Source of the DNA: an uncultured Clostridia bacterium
GTDB taxonomy: Bacteria; Bacillota; Clostridia; Christensenellales; UBA1242
Length of the DNA: 64,000 nucleotides
Direction: 5' to 3'
NCBI GenBank assembly: GCA_947382485.1
Contig: CANCYS010000003.1
Coordinates: 123,132 to 187,131 of the forward strand
Part shown: one piece after another, positions 23,598 to 32,061 of the stretch
Position numbering within the stretch: position 1 is the stretch's first letter
Layout: each line of letters opens with the position of its first letter
The notes under the pieces: model-generated
Told to the model about the DNA's origin: nothing
Database searches by the model: none
What the model saw: only the letters and a program-made list of their open reading frames with translations
Made by a program: the position numbers and the translations under genes

Positions 23598-25668
23598 AAT
23601 TTTGTTCAAATTGACTTGGGTGCTTTTTGAAAAAGTCAAATTTTGATTCAATGAACATTGGTTTATGATGTTCTTTATTTTCAAAATAATTATAAATAGG
23701 AACATTTATTTCGTCCCAGTTGAACACCTTGTCATTTACTCCTAAATATTTTGCCACATTTTCAGTTCCACTTGGTGCAACACTATGAAGCATTATCATT
23801 GCTACTTTTGAATAGTGAAGAGCATTAACAATTGCTGTTTTTTGTTTTTCTTTATCATTTTGGTCATAAGTTCTCACCCAATACTTATTGATGTTTCTAA
23901 GGAAGCTGTCAAGTTCGTAAATGCACATATGAAATTTATTTTCCATCATTGCTTTTTCAAATTTAAGTGCTGACATTTCACATTCTAAAAGAACTTCTTC
24001 ATCAATTTCACCATATGGAATATATCCATCAAAATCTTTCTGCCAAGTGTAAAACAATGTTCTAAGCGTTCTATTATATACATTGGTTAATAAATTGCCA
24101 TCTTTAACAACTGGGTCGACATCTTCTGGTTTTGCTTCTTTATCATAAACTTTTGGATTGAATGATGAACTGGTGTTTCCAACATTAAGTGCTAAGAAAT
24201 GTGCTCTTAATTGTTCATGAGTATAATGACTTAAAAGTTCATCTGCCATTGGAGGTTTGATTTGTCCTGATGAACTTGCTTTATTTCCCATAAACAAAGA
24301 ATGTTTATTAACAATTAGTCTACTCATTTGAAGTTCGCCTTCTGGTGCATCAATCTCTGGTTTGCCTTTTTGTGTTGCAAACCACATTGCATGTTGTGCT
24401 GGACCATAAAAATATGTGTTGTCTTCACCTAAAACTTGATACACCTGAGCATCTTTGCTACACCAATATTTTTTCCACTCATCATCTGCTTTACCTTTAT
24501 TTTTTAAATATGCTCGTGTAAATGATATTGGTGCCCAAAGTGATTCTGGCCAACAATAAAAAGTTAAATCTGAAAGTCCTTCTCTTTCTGGTACTGGAAC
24601 ACCCCAAGTGATGTTTCCTGAAAGTCTGAATGGAACAAGTGTTTTGCCTGTTCTGAATCTTATTGCTGAGCCTTGATCTTCATCAAGTTTATCTTCTGGT
24701 GCAACTTCTGCTTTTTCCCATTCAGCAAGTTTTGAACCTGAAAGAATTTGACAAGCCTTTTCCCTATCTTCAAGACTATCAAAAATAATTACAAAACTTG
24801 CCTTACTCTTATCTTCAACTTGCACAAAATGAGGAAGTTTGCTTGATAGTTTTTCAAACTGCTCCATATAATCTTTTTTGATATATATTTCTGGTTTTTT
24901 CAAAAACTCTTTAATCTCTTTTAAAACAAACTCTCTTGTTGATGTGTTTTTTTCAAGATATTCAATCCATTCTTTCAAAAGTTCTGTGTAGTTTTGCAAA
25001 TTGAAATACCAATTTTCAATTTTTCTGAGTTCTGGCTTTGTTCCTGTTAAAGTTGATACAGGATCAATGAGTTGCTCTGGCAAATATTGATGGCCTAAAC
25101 TACACTCATCGGCATAACCTTTATCACTTTTACAACCATCAATTGGGCATTTTCCAACAACTTGTCTACCATTTAAAAAACAATTTGCCTTTGTATCAAA
25201 AAATTGATAAGTTGAAAGTTTGCTCAAAGTTCCATTTTCATATAACCTATTAAAAAATTCATCACTCACTTTTTTATGCATATCTTTTGATGAACCAATT
25301 GCAGAACCTTCAAACCAATCAAGACCAATTTCATAATCTTTCAAAGTGTTTATATGCTTTTTATTAAATTCTGCAACCATATCATAAATTGAACCTGCAT
25401 AACCTTCTTGAACTTTTTTTCTATAAGTTTCAAGTGATGGTGAACCATAACAATCTGTTCCTGATACAAAAATTACATTTTCACTTCCAAGTTTATCTTT
25501 TAAAAATCTCGCAAAGAAATCTGCATAAACAAACATTCCACAAACATGACCATAGTGAAGTTCCTTATTTCCATAAGGCATACCAGCAGTAACCACAGCT
25601 CTTTTTGGATATTTTGGTCTATTTGCTTTCATTCTTTCCAAAACTTCTCTCATCTTGCTACTATCCAT
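23596..25668 (-). CDS. metG: Methionyl-tRNA synthetase-like class I aminoacyl-tRNA synthetase
   Basis: 690 residues of MetRS type. The first half of the class I signature reads HYGH at 38-41 inside PYGNKELHYGHVCG, and GTDCYGSP, a WYFNL segment and the WPESLWAPISF region match MetRS-like enzymes. CPIDGCKSDKGYADEC resembles the zinc knuckle. The second signature is NKASSSG (about 460) instead of KMSKS. The gene is preceded by a hairpin-rich leader. It may be the cell's MetRS of a divergent type, or a paralogue; no other MetRS is in the window. The start at 25668 follows AGGAGATATTT. Confidence 0.8.
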   Translation of the reverse strand: MDSSKMREVLERMKANRPKYPKRAVVTAGMPYGNKELHYGHVCGMFVYADFFARFLKDKLGSENVIFVSGTDCYGSPSLETYRKKVQEGYAGSIYDMVAEFNKKHINTLKDYEIGLDWFEGSAIGSSKDMHKKVSDEFFNRLYENGTLSKLSTYQFFDTKANCFLNGRQVVGKCPIDGCKSDKGYADECSLGHQYLPEQLIDPVSTLTGTKPELRKIENWYFNLQNYTELLKEWIEYLEKNTSTREFVLKEIKEFLKKPEIYIKKDYMEQFEKLSSKLPHFVQVEDKSKASFVIIFDSLEDREKACQILSGSKLAEWEKAEVAPEDKLDEDQGSAIRFRTGKTLVPFRLSGNITWGVPVPEREGLSDLTFYCWPESLWAPISFTRAYLKNKGKADDEWKKYWCSKDAQVYQVLGEDNTYFYGPAQHAMWFATQKGKPEIDAPEGELQMSRLIVNKHSLFMGNKASSSGQIKPPMADELLSHYTHEQLRAHFLALNVGNTSSSFNPKVYDKEAKPEDVDPVVKDGNLLTNVYNRTLRTLFYTWQKDFDGYIPYGEIDEEVLLECEMSALKFEKAMMENKFHMCIYELDSFLRNINKYWVRTYDQNDKEKQKTAIVNALHYSKVAMIMLHSVAPSGTENVAKYLGVNDKVFNWDEINVPIYNYFENKEHHKPMFIESKFDFFKKHPSQFEQN

Positions 25669-25688
25669 AAATATCTCCTACTACAAAA

Positions 25689-25814
25689 CAAAATAAAAAT
25701 CCAAGCTGTTGCTTGGACTTTTTTTCACAAGCAACAAAATGCTTGTGCATCAATTTGATGCACATTTTAAAATTGTTGTTGCTCTTTTTGTAAATTAAAC
25801 ATATTTAAATGTTA
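25689..25814 (-). promoter_or_regulatory. Structured leader with possible terminator/antiterminator switch upstream of metG-like gene
   Basis: A recognisable promoter (TTGACA 25837-25832, 17 nt, TAACAT 25814-25809) is followed by three hairpins. H1 is 25745-25763, a perfect 9-bp stem. H2 is 25726-25747, CACAAGCA/TGCTTGTG. H3 is 25700-25717, TCCAAGC/GCTTGGA, followed by a T-rich tract (25699-25689) as an intrinsic terminator. The 3' arm of H2 (TGTTGCTTG) is also fully complementary to CAAGCAACA in H3, so H2 and an antiterminator are mutually exclusive. Function is inferred. Confidence 0.55.
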
Positions 25815-25859
25815 CTCCTTGAATGGTTTTTTGTCAATGATTTTATTAATGCCAAAAAA

Positions 25860-26804
25860 TTACTTAACCGCATTAACAAACGAATATATATCTATTGAAA
25901 TTCTTTGATGTATTGAATCTTCATTAACTTCGGCGTTATTTATAAATTCAACAACACTTTCACAAAACTCCATTTTTTCAAATATATCTTCAAAATAGTT
26001 TGAGCCAACAGAATTTTTATCAATTGTTATTGCATTGTTTGTTCCAAACATAAACCACAAACAATCATATGAATCAAAAATTATTGGAATTAAATTTATA
26101 TTTTCAATATAGTTTTGATTTCTTGAAAATGCAGTTGCAGTTAATTCTTCTCCACTGCTATAACTTACAAAAAAGTACTTAGCAGTTGAATTATCTTTAT
26201 CATACTTTAAAATTGGATCATAATGATTTATTGACTTTTCACACATTGCATCAACTTTAACTTTTTTTGTTGTTTCATTGTATTCTATTGTAAAATTGCA
26301 AACATCGTAACTTTTGTTATACTGCTCAAAATCAATCCCTTTTAAGGTGAATAACACATAAATGCTTACTGTGTATATGTTATTGTTTTTTTGATTTAAT
26401 ATATAAAATTTTTCAACTTTATTTGCTAATTCATTTTGACTAACATTTAATTCTCTTCCTTGCAACCACTTATTTTCAGTCAAATTTTCTGTTGATGACA
26501 ACGCATTAAGCATTAACATTAATTTTGAAACATAATTGTTATATTCATCATAAACATATGTTCCATTTAAATTGCAAGCAAAATATTCTTCATCTTCACC
26601 TTTTGTGTTATTTGAATCTTCTTCAAACTTTTGATAAGCATATTTTAATATTTTTGAAGTTGTGACTTGAACTTGCTGATTGCCATTATTATCGCCTTCA
26701 TTTGACGAATTACCAGGTTTTTTATTTTTGCATGCAACAAAAGAAAATGCACAGCACAGTATCAAACAAAAACAAGTTATACTTTTTATTAATTTTTTTA
26801 CCAT
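25860..26804 (-). CDS. Uncharacterised lipoprotein
   Basis: 314 residues with a typical lipoprotein signal (basic MVKKLIK, hydrophobic core, lipobox SFVAC with Cys at about 25) and a Gly/Asn-rich linker. The rest is an exported domain that I do not recognise. The promoter's TATAAT ends six bases before the ATG and there is no SD, so the mRNA is predicted to be leaderless. Confidence 0.75.
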   Translation of the reverse strand: MVKKLIKSITCFCLILCCAFSFVACKNKKPGNSSNEGDNNGNQQVQVTTSKILKYAYQKFEEDSNNTKGEDEEYFACNLNGTYVYDEYNNYVSKLMLMLNALSSTENLTENKWLQGRELNVSQNELANKVEKFYILNQKNNNIYTVSIYVLFTLKGIDFEQYNKSYDVCNFTIEYNETTKKVKVDAMCEKSINHYDPILKYDKDNSTAKYFFVSYSSGEELTATAFSRNQNYIENINLIPIIFDSYDCLWFMFGTNNAITIDKNSVGSNYFEDIFEKMEFCESVVEFINNAEVNEDSIHQRISIDIYSFVNAVK

Positions 26805-26810
26805 ACACTT

Positions 26811-26839
26811 ATTATATCTTTTTGATTAATTTTTAACAA
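26811..26839 (-). promoter_or_regulatory. Promoter of the lipoprotein gene giving a leaderless mRNA
   Basis: TTGTTA (26839-26834), 17 nt, TATAAT (26816-26811), then six bases to the ATG at 26804. Transcription would start at or next to the start codon. Confidence 0.72.
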
Positions 26840-26852
26840 TCAAAATACTTAT

Positions 26853-26938
26853 AAAATAAAAAAGTTTATTCACAAGAATAAACCTTTTATTTGATTTTAT
26901 TTCACCCCTTCTTAACAATTAACCCCGCCCCTTTGCAC
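26853..26938 (-). ncRNA. Candidate small RNA with intrinsic terminator
   Basis: An extended -10 (TGTTATACT; hexamer 26950-26945) lies about 40 bases beyond the ridA-like stop. The predicted ~85-nt transcript begins with an unusually G-rich stretch (AAAGGGGCGGGG) and ends in the hairpin GTTTATTC/GAATAAAC (26883-26864) plus a T-run. I see no credible ORF. The hairpin may simply be the ridA terminator. Confidence 0.35.
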
Positions 26939-26990
26939 GCTTTTAGTATAACACTAAAATTTAAGATTTTGTTTAAGGCATGACACATTT

Positions 26991-27392
26991 TTATTTTTTT
27001 AATAGTGCAGTAACTTCTATTTCAATTTTAGCACCATCTCTAACCATGCGATTTACTTCAACTAATGTTGAGACAGGCATTGAATTTTTAAAATAATCTG
27101 CTCTAATTTTTGAAACCTTATCAAACTCACTCATGTCTGTTACATAAATTACTGCTTTAATTACATCATCAAAAGATGCACCAGCAGAATTGAGTATTTC
27201 ACCTATATCAGAAAACACTTGATGTGTTTGAACTTCAATGTCATCAGAATCCACTTTTGAATTGTTTTCTTTTGAAGCATGTGCTTGAATGCCAGAAACA
27301 TAAATTAAATAATAATTTCCACAATCAACTTTTTTAGCAGGCGTATAAACACCTATTTTTTTATATCCACTTGGGCTAATGTTTTCAATCAT
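26991..27392 (-). CDS. RidA/YjgF family protein
   Basis: About 133 residues of the trimeric YjgF/RidA fold: the ISPSGYKKIGVYTPAKKV start, YVSGIQA, EVQTHQVFSDIGEIL and the C-terminal GAKIEIEVTALL. The family's catalytic Arg, normally in P-x-R before VEV, is replaced (PVSTLVEV), so imine-deaminase activity is doubtful. The start is ATG 27392 with AAGGAAGG upstream; 20 further in-frame upstream codons are non-coding and contain its promoter. Confidence 0.88.
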   Translation of the reverse strand: MIENISPSGYKKIGVYTPAKKVDCGNYYLIYVSGIQAHASKENNSKVDSDDIEVQTHQVFSDIGEILNSAGASFDDVIKAVIYVTDMSEFDKVSKIRADYFKNSMPVSTLVEVNRMVRDGAKIEIEVTALLKK

Positions 27393-27444
27393 AACTACCT
27401 TCCTTATAATTCTTAGTATAACATAAATAATTAGCAAAACAAAT

Positions 27445-27474
27445 AAAAACAAGGCAAAGTTTGCCTTGTTTTTA
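27445..27474 (-). terminator. Terminator of tRNA-Leu
   Basis: AAAAACAAGGCAAA/TTTGCCTTGTTTTT hairpin abutting the tRNA 3' end. Confidence 0.85.
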
Positions 27475-27558
27475 TGGTGCGAGGAAAGGGGGTCGAACCC
27501 TCACTCCTTTCGGAAACCGCCCCTTAAACGATCGCGTCTGCCATTCCGCCATCCTCGC
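27475..27558 (-). tRNA. tRNA-Leu (AAG by my fold)
   Basis: 84 nt with encoded CCA, acceptor GCGAGGA/TCCTCGC and the class II long variable arm. Leu identity is clear from the TGGCGGAATGGCAGACGC D-arm. Folding the anticodon stem as ATCGT/GCGGT gives loop TTAAGGG and anticodon AAG; a shift to TAA leaves a mispaired stem. TAGACA-17 nt-TATACT upstream is its likely promoter. Confidence 0.9.
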
Positions 27559-27657
27559 AAAGGGAGTTGTAATTTTTTCAAATTACGACACTAGTATAAC
27601 CATTAATTTTAATTTTGTCTAGTGTTTTTAAAAAAAATTTAAATCATTTAAATAAAA

Positions 27658-27680
27658 AATGACTGCTTAAACAGTCATTT
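27658..27680 (-). terminator. Terminator after the ASCH-domain gene
   Basis: AAATGACTG/CAGTCATTT with a 5-nt loop, about 24 bases past the stop. Confidence 0.78.
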
Positions 27681-27703
27681 CTTTCATTCATTAATTCTCT
27701 TTT

Positions 27704-28084
27704 CTATATAGTTTTGAAAACAAGTGCTACCAAACCATTTTTTTCGATTGCTTCATACTTCTCTTGTGATAAAAATTGATCAGATGATTTTTCAAGTGGT
27801 GCATTTGGCTTAAAACCACATTTTTCTTTTCCAATGGTTTCAATGGCTTCATTGAAATTTGCAAAATACAACAAATTTTCTATCACTGCTTTTTGAGTCA
27901 TGACAATGTCACTGTTTGACTCATCTGCCATATCTTCCTTGACTTCTCTATTAAAAGTTATTTGGTTACCCACCTCATAAACTCTATGCTTTGCATCATG
28001 TATTAAAATTTGCACTGTTTTTTTGCCTGATAAAACTCGTTCAAAAGTGTCGCTGTCAAGCGTAAAAGTGTAGATATCTTCCAT
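27704..28084 (-). CDS. ASCH-domain (PUA-like) protein
   Basis: 126 residues. The order TFTLDSDTFERVLSGKKTVQ, a short basic HDAKHR stretch, and VGNQITFNRE fits the ASCH fold, where the G-K-K-T-x-E/Q segment is conserved. ASCH proteins are thought to bind RNA or modified nucleosides. The C-terminal half is acidic and specific to this protein. No partner gene is adjacent. Confidence 0.65.
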   Translation of the reverse strand: MEDIYTFTLDSDTFERVLSGKKTVQILIHDAKHRVYEVGNQITFNREVKEDMADESNSDIVMTQKAVIENLLYFANFNEAIETIGKEKCGFKPNAPLEKSSDQFLSQEKYEAIEKNGLVALVFKTI

Positions 28085-28151
28085 AAAATACTCCTAAGCG
28101 TTATAAGATAATTATATTGTTATATCAACCTATTGTCAACAATAAATAATC

Positions 28152-28685
28152 TTAAACAGAGATTTCATTATTTGAATACACATTGTAATAACTCATAACT
28201 TTTTTGTAATAGTTTTTTGTTTCTAAATAATTTATCTTTTCATAAACCAAGTTTCCATTTTCATCAAGCCAGTTTTTTACTGCCCCTTCACCTGCATTAT
28301 ATGCACAAATTACAACGTCTTTATTTTTAAATTTTTTGAATAAATAGTTTAAATAATAACACCCAAATTCAATATTTGTTTTTGGATTAAAAAGCATGGA
28401 TTCCTCAAAGTTATTTATGCCTAAATCTTTTGCCAAATACTTTGCTGTGCTTGGCATGATTTGCATCAAACCAAGTGCACCTGATGGCGACTTTGCCTTA
28501 GATTTAAAATTGCTTTCAGTTTTTATCACCGCATAAACAAGCGCAATTTCAAGAGAATATTTTTCACTGAAACTTGTTACATAGTTTTTATATTTTGTTG
28601 GATATAAAACAAAATTAAAAAGCAATATAAGAAAAATCGCAAAGACACTAACAATTGAGATTATGGCTATTACTAACTTCTTCAT
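28152..28685 (-). CDS. Membrane-anchored lytic transglycosylase (SLT/GEWL domain)
   Basis: A murein hydrolase producing 1,6-anhydro ends. The N-terminal membrane anchor is residues 3-28. The catalytic Glu57 lies in KTESNF, with GALGLMQIMP and AYNAGEG as the other family signatures. Length 177 is normal for the short Slt70-like form. In many Clostridia this gene follows polA and coaE; here it follows polA with no coaE between. No SD is seen: TATAAT (28697-28692) ends six bases before the ATG. Confidence 0.92.
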   Translation of the reverse strand: MKKLVIAIISIVSVFAIFLILLFNFVLYPTKYKNYVTSFSEKYSLEIALVYAVIKTESNFKSKAKSPSGALGLMQIMPSTAKYLAKDLGINNFEESMLFNPKTNIEFGCYYLNYLFKKFKNKDVVICAYNAGEGAVKNWLDENGNLVYEKINYLETKNYYKKVMSYYNVYSNNEISV

Positions 28686-28805
28686 AAATTTATTATATGC
28701 AAAATTAAAAATTTTAATTTCGCAATAATAAATGTTTTAAAGCCATATTTCAATTAAAATTGTGCGGATTTGCGATTTTTTTGCGATTTTTACTATAAAA
28801 TGATA

Positions 28806-31355
28806 TTAATGTCCATCACTCCATCTGAAACTTGATGCAAGGTCAACAACAAGTGGAACTTGTAATTTACAAGCATTTTCCATTTCAAATTTTAAAATTT
28901 CCTTTACCTTTTTTTCTTCATCTTTTGGACAGTTTATTATAAGTTCATCATGAACTTGCATTATCAGTTTTGCGTTTAAATTTTCACGCTTTAAAGCATT
29001 GTATGTTTTTATCATGGCAATCTTTATTATATCAGCAGCAGTGCCTTGCAAAGGCATATTTTGACTTGCTCTTTCAACCCTGCTTCTAACCATATAATTG
29101 GTTGCATTTATATCATATAATCTTCTTGTTCGTCCGAATAAGGTTGTGGCCTTTCCTGTTTCTTTTGCAACCCTAACCATTTCATTCATAAAATTTTCTA
29201 CTGCCTGATGTTTCATAAAAAAGTTGTTTATATATTCTCTTGCAACCCTTGGTGGAACTTTTAAATCTTCCGCCAAACCATATTCACTTATTCCATAAAT
29301 AATTCCAAAATTAACTACTTTGGCAGTTCTTCGCATTTTTTTGCTAACCAAAGAGTCATCAACTCCAAACACCTCACCTGCTGTTTTTGTGTGAATGTCA
29401 ACACCATCATTGAATGCGTCAACGAAAACTTTGTCTTCTGTGAAATGTGCAAGAAGTCTGAGTTCTATTTGAGAATAGTCTGCGTCTATCAAAACATGAT
29501 TTTCATCACTAGCAACAAACATACTTCTGATTTCTTTACTCTCTTCTGAGCGTACAGGTATATTTTGAAGATTTGGCTCTGTCGATGACAATCTGCCAGT
29601 TGTTGTTAAAGTTTGTTTGAAATATGTGTGAACAGTATCACTGTTATCAATATGTGGTTCTAATCCATTTATATAAGTGCTTAAAAATTTTGCAACTTTT
29701 CTATATCTTAAAACATATTCAATGATTTCATTTTGACCTAAAAGTTCTTCCAAATTATCTGCACTTGTTGATTTCTTTTTATTATGTTTAAGACCAATCT
29801 TATCATATAAAATTGTTGCAAGTTGTTTTGGAGAATTTATATTAAAACTTTCACCAGCAAGTTCATAGATTTTTTGTTCAATATTTTTTAGTTCTGTTTC
29901 ATATTTTTCTTTAAGAGAACTTAAAACTTTTCTATCAATTTTAAACCCAACATTTTCCATTGAAAACAATACTTTTGCAAGCGGAAGTTCAACCTCATAA
30001 AACAAGTAGTTTAAATTTTCATCTTCAATTTTCTTTTTATATTCACTTTCAAGTTCAAGTAATTTTGCAGCTATGCAAGAAACATTGTCTTCATAAAACA
30101 CATCACGTATTCCACTGACTGGCACACCATCAATTAAATATTTTGCTATTGAAATGTCGAAATAGTTTTCAAGTGTGCAACCAAAATCTTTTAAATAATA
30201 CATTACTTGTTTTGAATCTAAGCATACTTTTGTAATGTTTTTGTTTTCAAAAATATCTTTGAATAGTTCAATAAATTCATAATCTTTTATGCCAGAATTA
30301 AACAAATCATTTGAAACATTTATTTCAATTTCATTTTCATCAAAAGATAGATGTATTACATCTTTATCTATAAAAATGGCAAATTTCTCTATTTTTTTGA
30401 TTTTTTCGATAACATTTTGCAATTCTTCTTTTTTTGCATAATTTTCTATTTTATATTCTTTATTGCTATTAATATGGTTTTGCGAGATGTCATCATTAAC
30501 AAAATAAGAAGCATTTTTTAACAAAGTTTTAAATTCATAGTGTTTGAAAAAATCTTGAACTTCAAGTGAAAATGGAAAATCAAATGTACAATCTTCAAGA
30601 GTTATATTTAATCTATCACCAGTCACTATTGTTGCAAGTTGCTTTGATAAAAATGCAAGTTCTTTTCCCTGTTCAAGTTTCTCTTTCACCTTTCCAGAAA
30701 TTTCATTTATACTATTATATATATTTTCAAGTGAACCATATTTTTGAATAAGTTCAGTTGCAGTTTTTGGGCCAACACCTGCAACACCTGGAATGTTATC
30801 TGACGAATCACCTTGGAGTGCTTTTACATCAATAAACTGTTTTGGTGAAACTCCATATTCTTTTTCAAGTTCTTTAACAGTCATAACTTTTAAATCACTT
30901 GTTCCCTTTTTCGTAAAGTATACAGACACATTTTTATTTACGAGTTGAAAAGAATCTCTATCCCCAGTCACAATGATTGTTTCAACATCAGTGAACTTTC
31001 TAGAAATTATACCAATTATATCATCGCCTTCTAATCCTTCTTTTTCAGATATTGCAACATTCATAAGTTTGAGCATTTTTTTGAGAGGTTCAATTTGACT
31101 GTGAAGTTCATCTGGCATTGGTTTTCTTGTTGCCTTATAACCCACATACATTTCATGTCTAAATGTTTTCTTAGATACATCAAATGCAACAACCATATAT
31201 TTAGGTTTTATATTTTCTATAATATGCAAAATTTGTATAGCAAAACCATACACAGCATTTGAATATTCACCTTTTGAATTTGAAAGCAATGGCAAGGCAT
31301 AAAATGAACGATAGAAAATACTATTACCATCTATTATAACTAACTTATCTGACAT
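28806..31355 (-). CDS. polA: DNA polymerase I
   Basis: 849 residues. The N-terminal 5'-3' exonuclease (MSDKLVIIDGNSIFYRSF, EGLEGDDIIG) is intact. The middle domain keeps the 3'-5' exonuclease fold but lacks its acidic proofreading motifs, which is common in Firmicutes. Polymerase motifs A (DADYSQIELRLLAH), B (RRTAKVVNFGIIYG) and C (QVHDELI) are present. The start at 31355 follows AGGTGAAGT. An extended -10 TGTTATACT (31389-31384) is about 30 bases upstream. Confidence 0.97.
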   Translation of the reverse strand: MSDKLVIIDGNSIFYRSFYALPLLSNSKGEYSNAVYGFAIQILHIIENIKPKYMVVAFDVSKKTFRHEMYVGYKATRKPMPDELHSQIEPLKKMLKLMNVAISEKEGLEGDDIIGIISRKFTDVETIIVTGDRDSFQLVNKNVSVYFTKKGTSDLKVMTVKELEKEYGVSPKQFIDVKALQGDSSDNIPGVAGVGPKTATELIQKYGSLENIYNSINEISGKVKEKLEQGKELAFLSKQLATIVTGDRLNITLEDCTFDFPFSLEVQDFFKHYEFKTLLKNASYFVNDDISQNHINSNKEYKIENYAKKEELQNVIEKIKKIEKFAIFIDKDVIHLSFDENEIEINVSNDLFNSGIKDYEFIELFKDIFENKNITKVCLDSKQVMYYLKDFGCTLENYFDISIAKYLIDGVPVSGIRDVFYEDNVSCIAAKLLELESEYKKKIEDENLNYLFYEVELPLAKVLFSMENVGFKIDRKVLSSLKEKYETELKNIEQKIYELAGESFNINSPKQLATILYDKIGLKHNKKKSTSADNLEELLGQNEIIEYVLRYRKVAKFLSTYINGLEPHIDNSDTVHTYFKQTLTTTGRLSSTEPNLQNIPVRSEESKEIRSMFVASDENHVLIDADYSQIELRLLAHFTEDKVFVDAFNDGVDIHTKTAGEVFGVDDSLVSKKMRRTAKVVNFGIIYGISEYGLAEDLKVPPRVAREYINNFFMKHQAVENFMNEMVRVAKETGKATTLFGRTRRLYDINATNYMVRSRVERASQNMPLQGTAADIIKIAMIKTYNALKRENLNAKLIMQVHDELIINCPKDEEKKVKEILKFEMENACKLQVPLVVDLASSFRWSDGH

Positions 31356-31408
31356 ACTTCACCTAATTATCTTTTATAATTTAAGTATAACATTTTTTAT
31401 ATAAAATA

Positions 31409-31438
31409 AAAACAAAAAGACTAAAATCTTTTTGTTTT
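31409..31438 (-). terminator. Terminator after the 31,448 lipoprotein gene
   Basis: AAAACAAAAAGA/TCTTTTTGTTTT inverted repeat with a 6-nt loop, ten bases past the stop. Confidence 0.72.
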
Positions 31439-31447
31439 TTGAATTTT

Positions 31448-31996
31448 CTATTCAGCCGAAGTGGTTGCAAGTGTTGCAATGATTTTTACTTTTACAGTGC
31501 TAACTTGTCCATCTGTGTAGGTTGAAGTGAGAATATATTCACTTGTGTTTGCTGACAAAATTAAATTGCAATAAGCATCTTCACCTGACTCATTGTCTAA
31601 GAGTTCAGAAAGTGAACCAGCATATCCATTTACATTTTTGTCATCGGCATAAACCTTTGTTACATTGCCTTTGATTTCAAATTTTGAAATTGTTCTTTCT
31701 GTGTCAAACTTGAATTTTAAAACTACAACATGTGTAACATCATCTACACCATAAACATTTTTTTGTGAATCTGACATTACATTGATTGTTCCTTGAACAG
31801 TCACTGTGTTGCAGTCAGTTTTGAGTTTTACTCCATCGCCATTTTCAAATTGAATTTCTCCAAGCATTGCATTTGTCAGTTCAACTTTTTCTGGTGTCTG
31901 CTGACATTTTTGTTTGCCACATGCAGAACTAAACACCATACATACGGCAAAAATTGCAACAACAAATACATACGCTAACTTATTAAATCTTTTCAT
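31448..31996 (-). CDS. Uncharacterised lipoprotein, paralogue of the next gene
   Basis: 182 residues with signal peptide and lipobox (FSSAC, Cys at about 26). The exported domain is predicted beta-rich: GDGVKLKTD, DDVTHVVVLKFKF and AYCNLILSA. It aligns with the neighbour at 32,062 (VGVKISSD, NDVTHVVAIKL), so the two are tandem paralogues. I do not recognise the family. Confidence 0.72.
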   Translation of the reverse strand: MKRFNKLAYVFVVAIFAVCMVFSSACGKQKCQQTPEKVELTNAMLGEIQFENGDGVKLKTDCNTVTVQGTINVMSDSQKNVYGVDDVTHVVVLKFKFDTERTISKFEIKGNVTKVYADDKNVNGYAGSLSELLDNESGEDAYCNLILSANTSEYILTSTYTDGQVSTVKVKIIATLATTSAE

Positions 31997-32061
31997 AAAT
32001 ACTCCAATATCTTAAAACTTTTATTTAAATTTGTGATTATTTGCGTTTTTTTATTTACATA

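Noticed and set aside
25780..25810. Short ORF (MFNLQKEQQQF) as a leader peptide for the MetRS-like gene
   Set aside because: The predicted transcription start is at or after its SD, the SD is 12 bases from the ATG, and it holds no Met codons besides the start.
27475..27558. Anticodon TAA for tRNA-Leu
   Set aside because: It needs a stem with a G-G pair; the AAG fold pairs at all five positions. Identity as Leu is unaffected.
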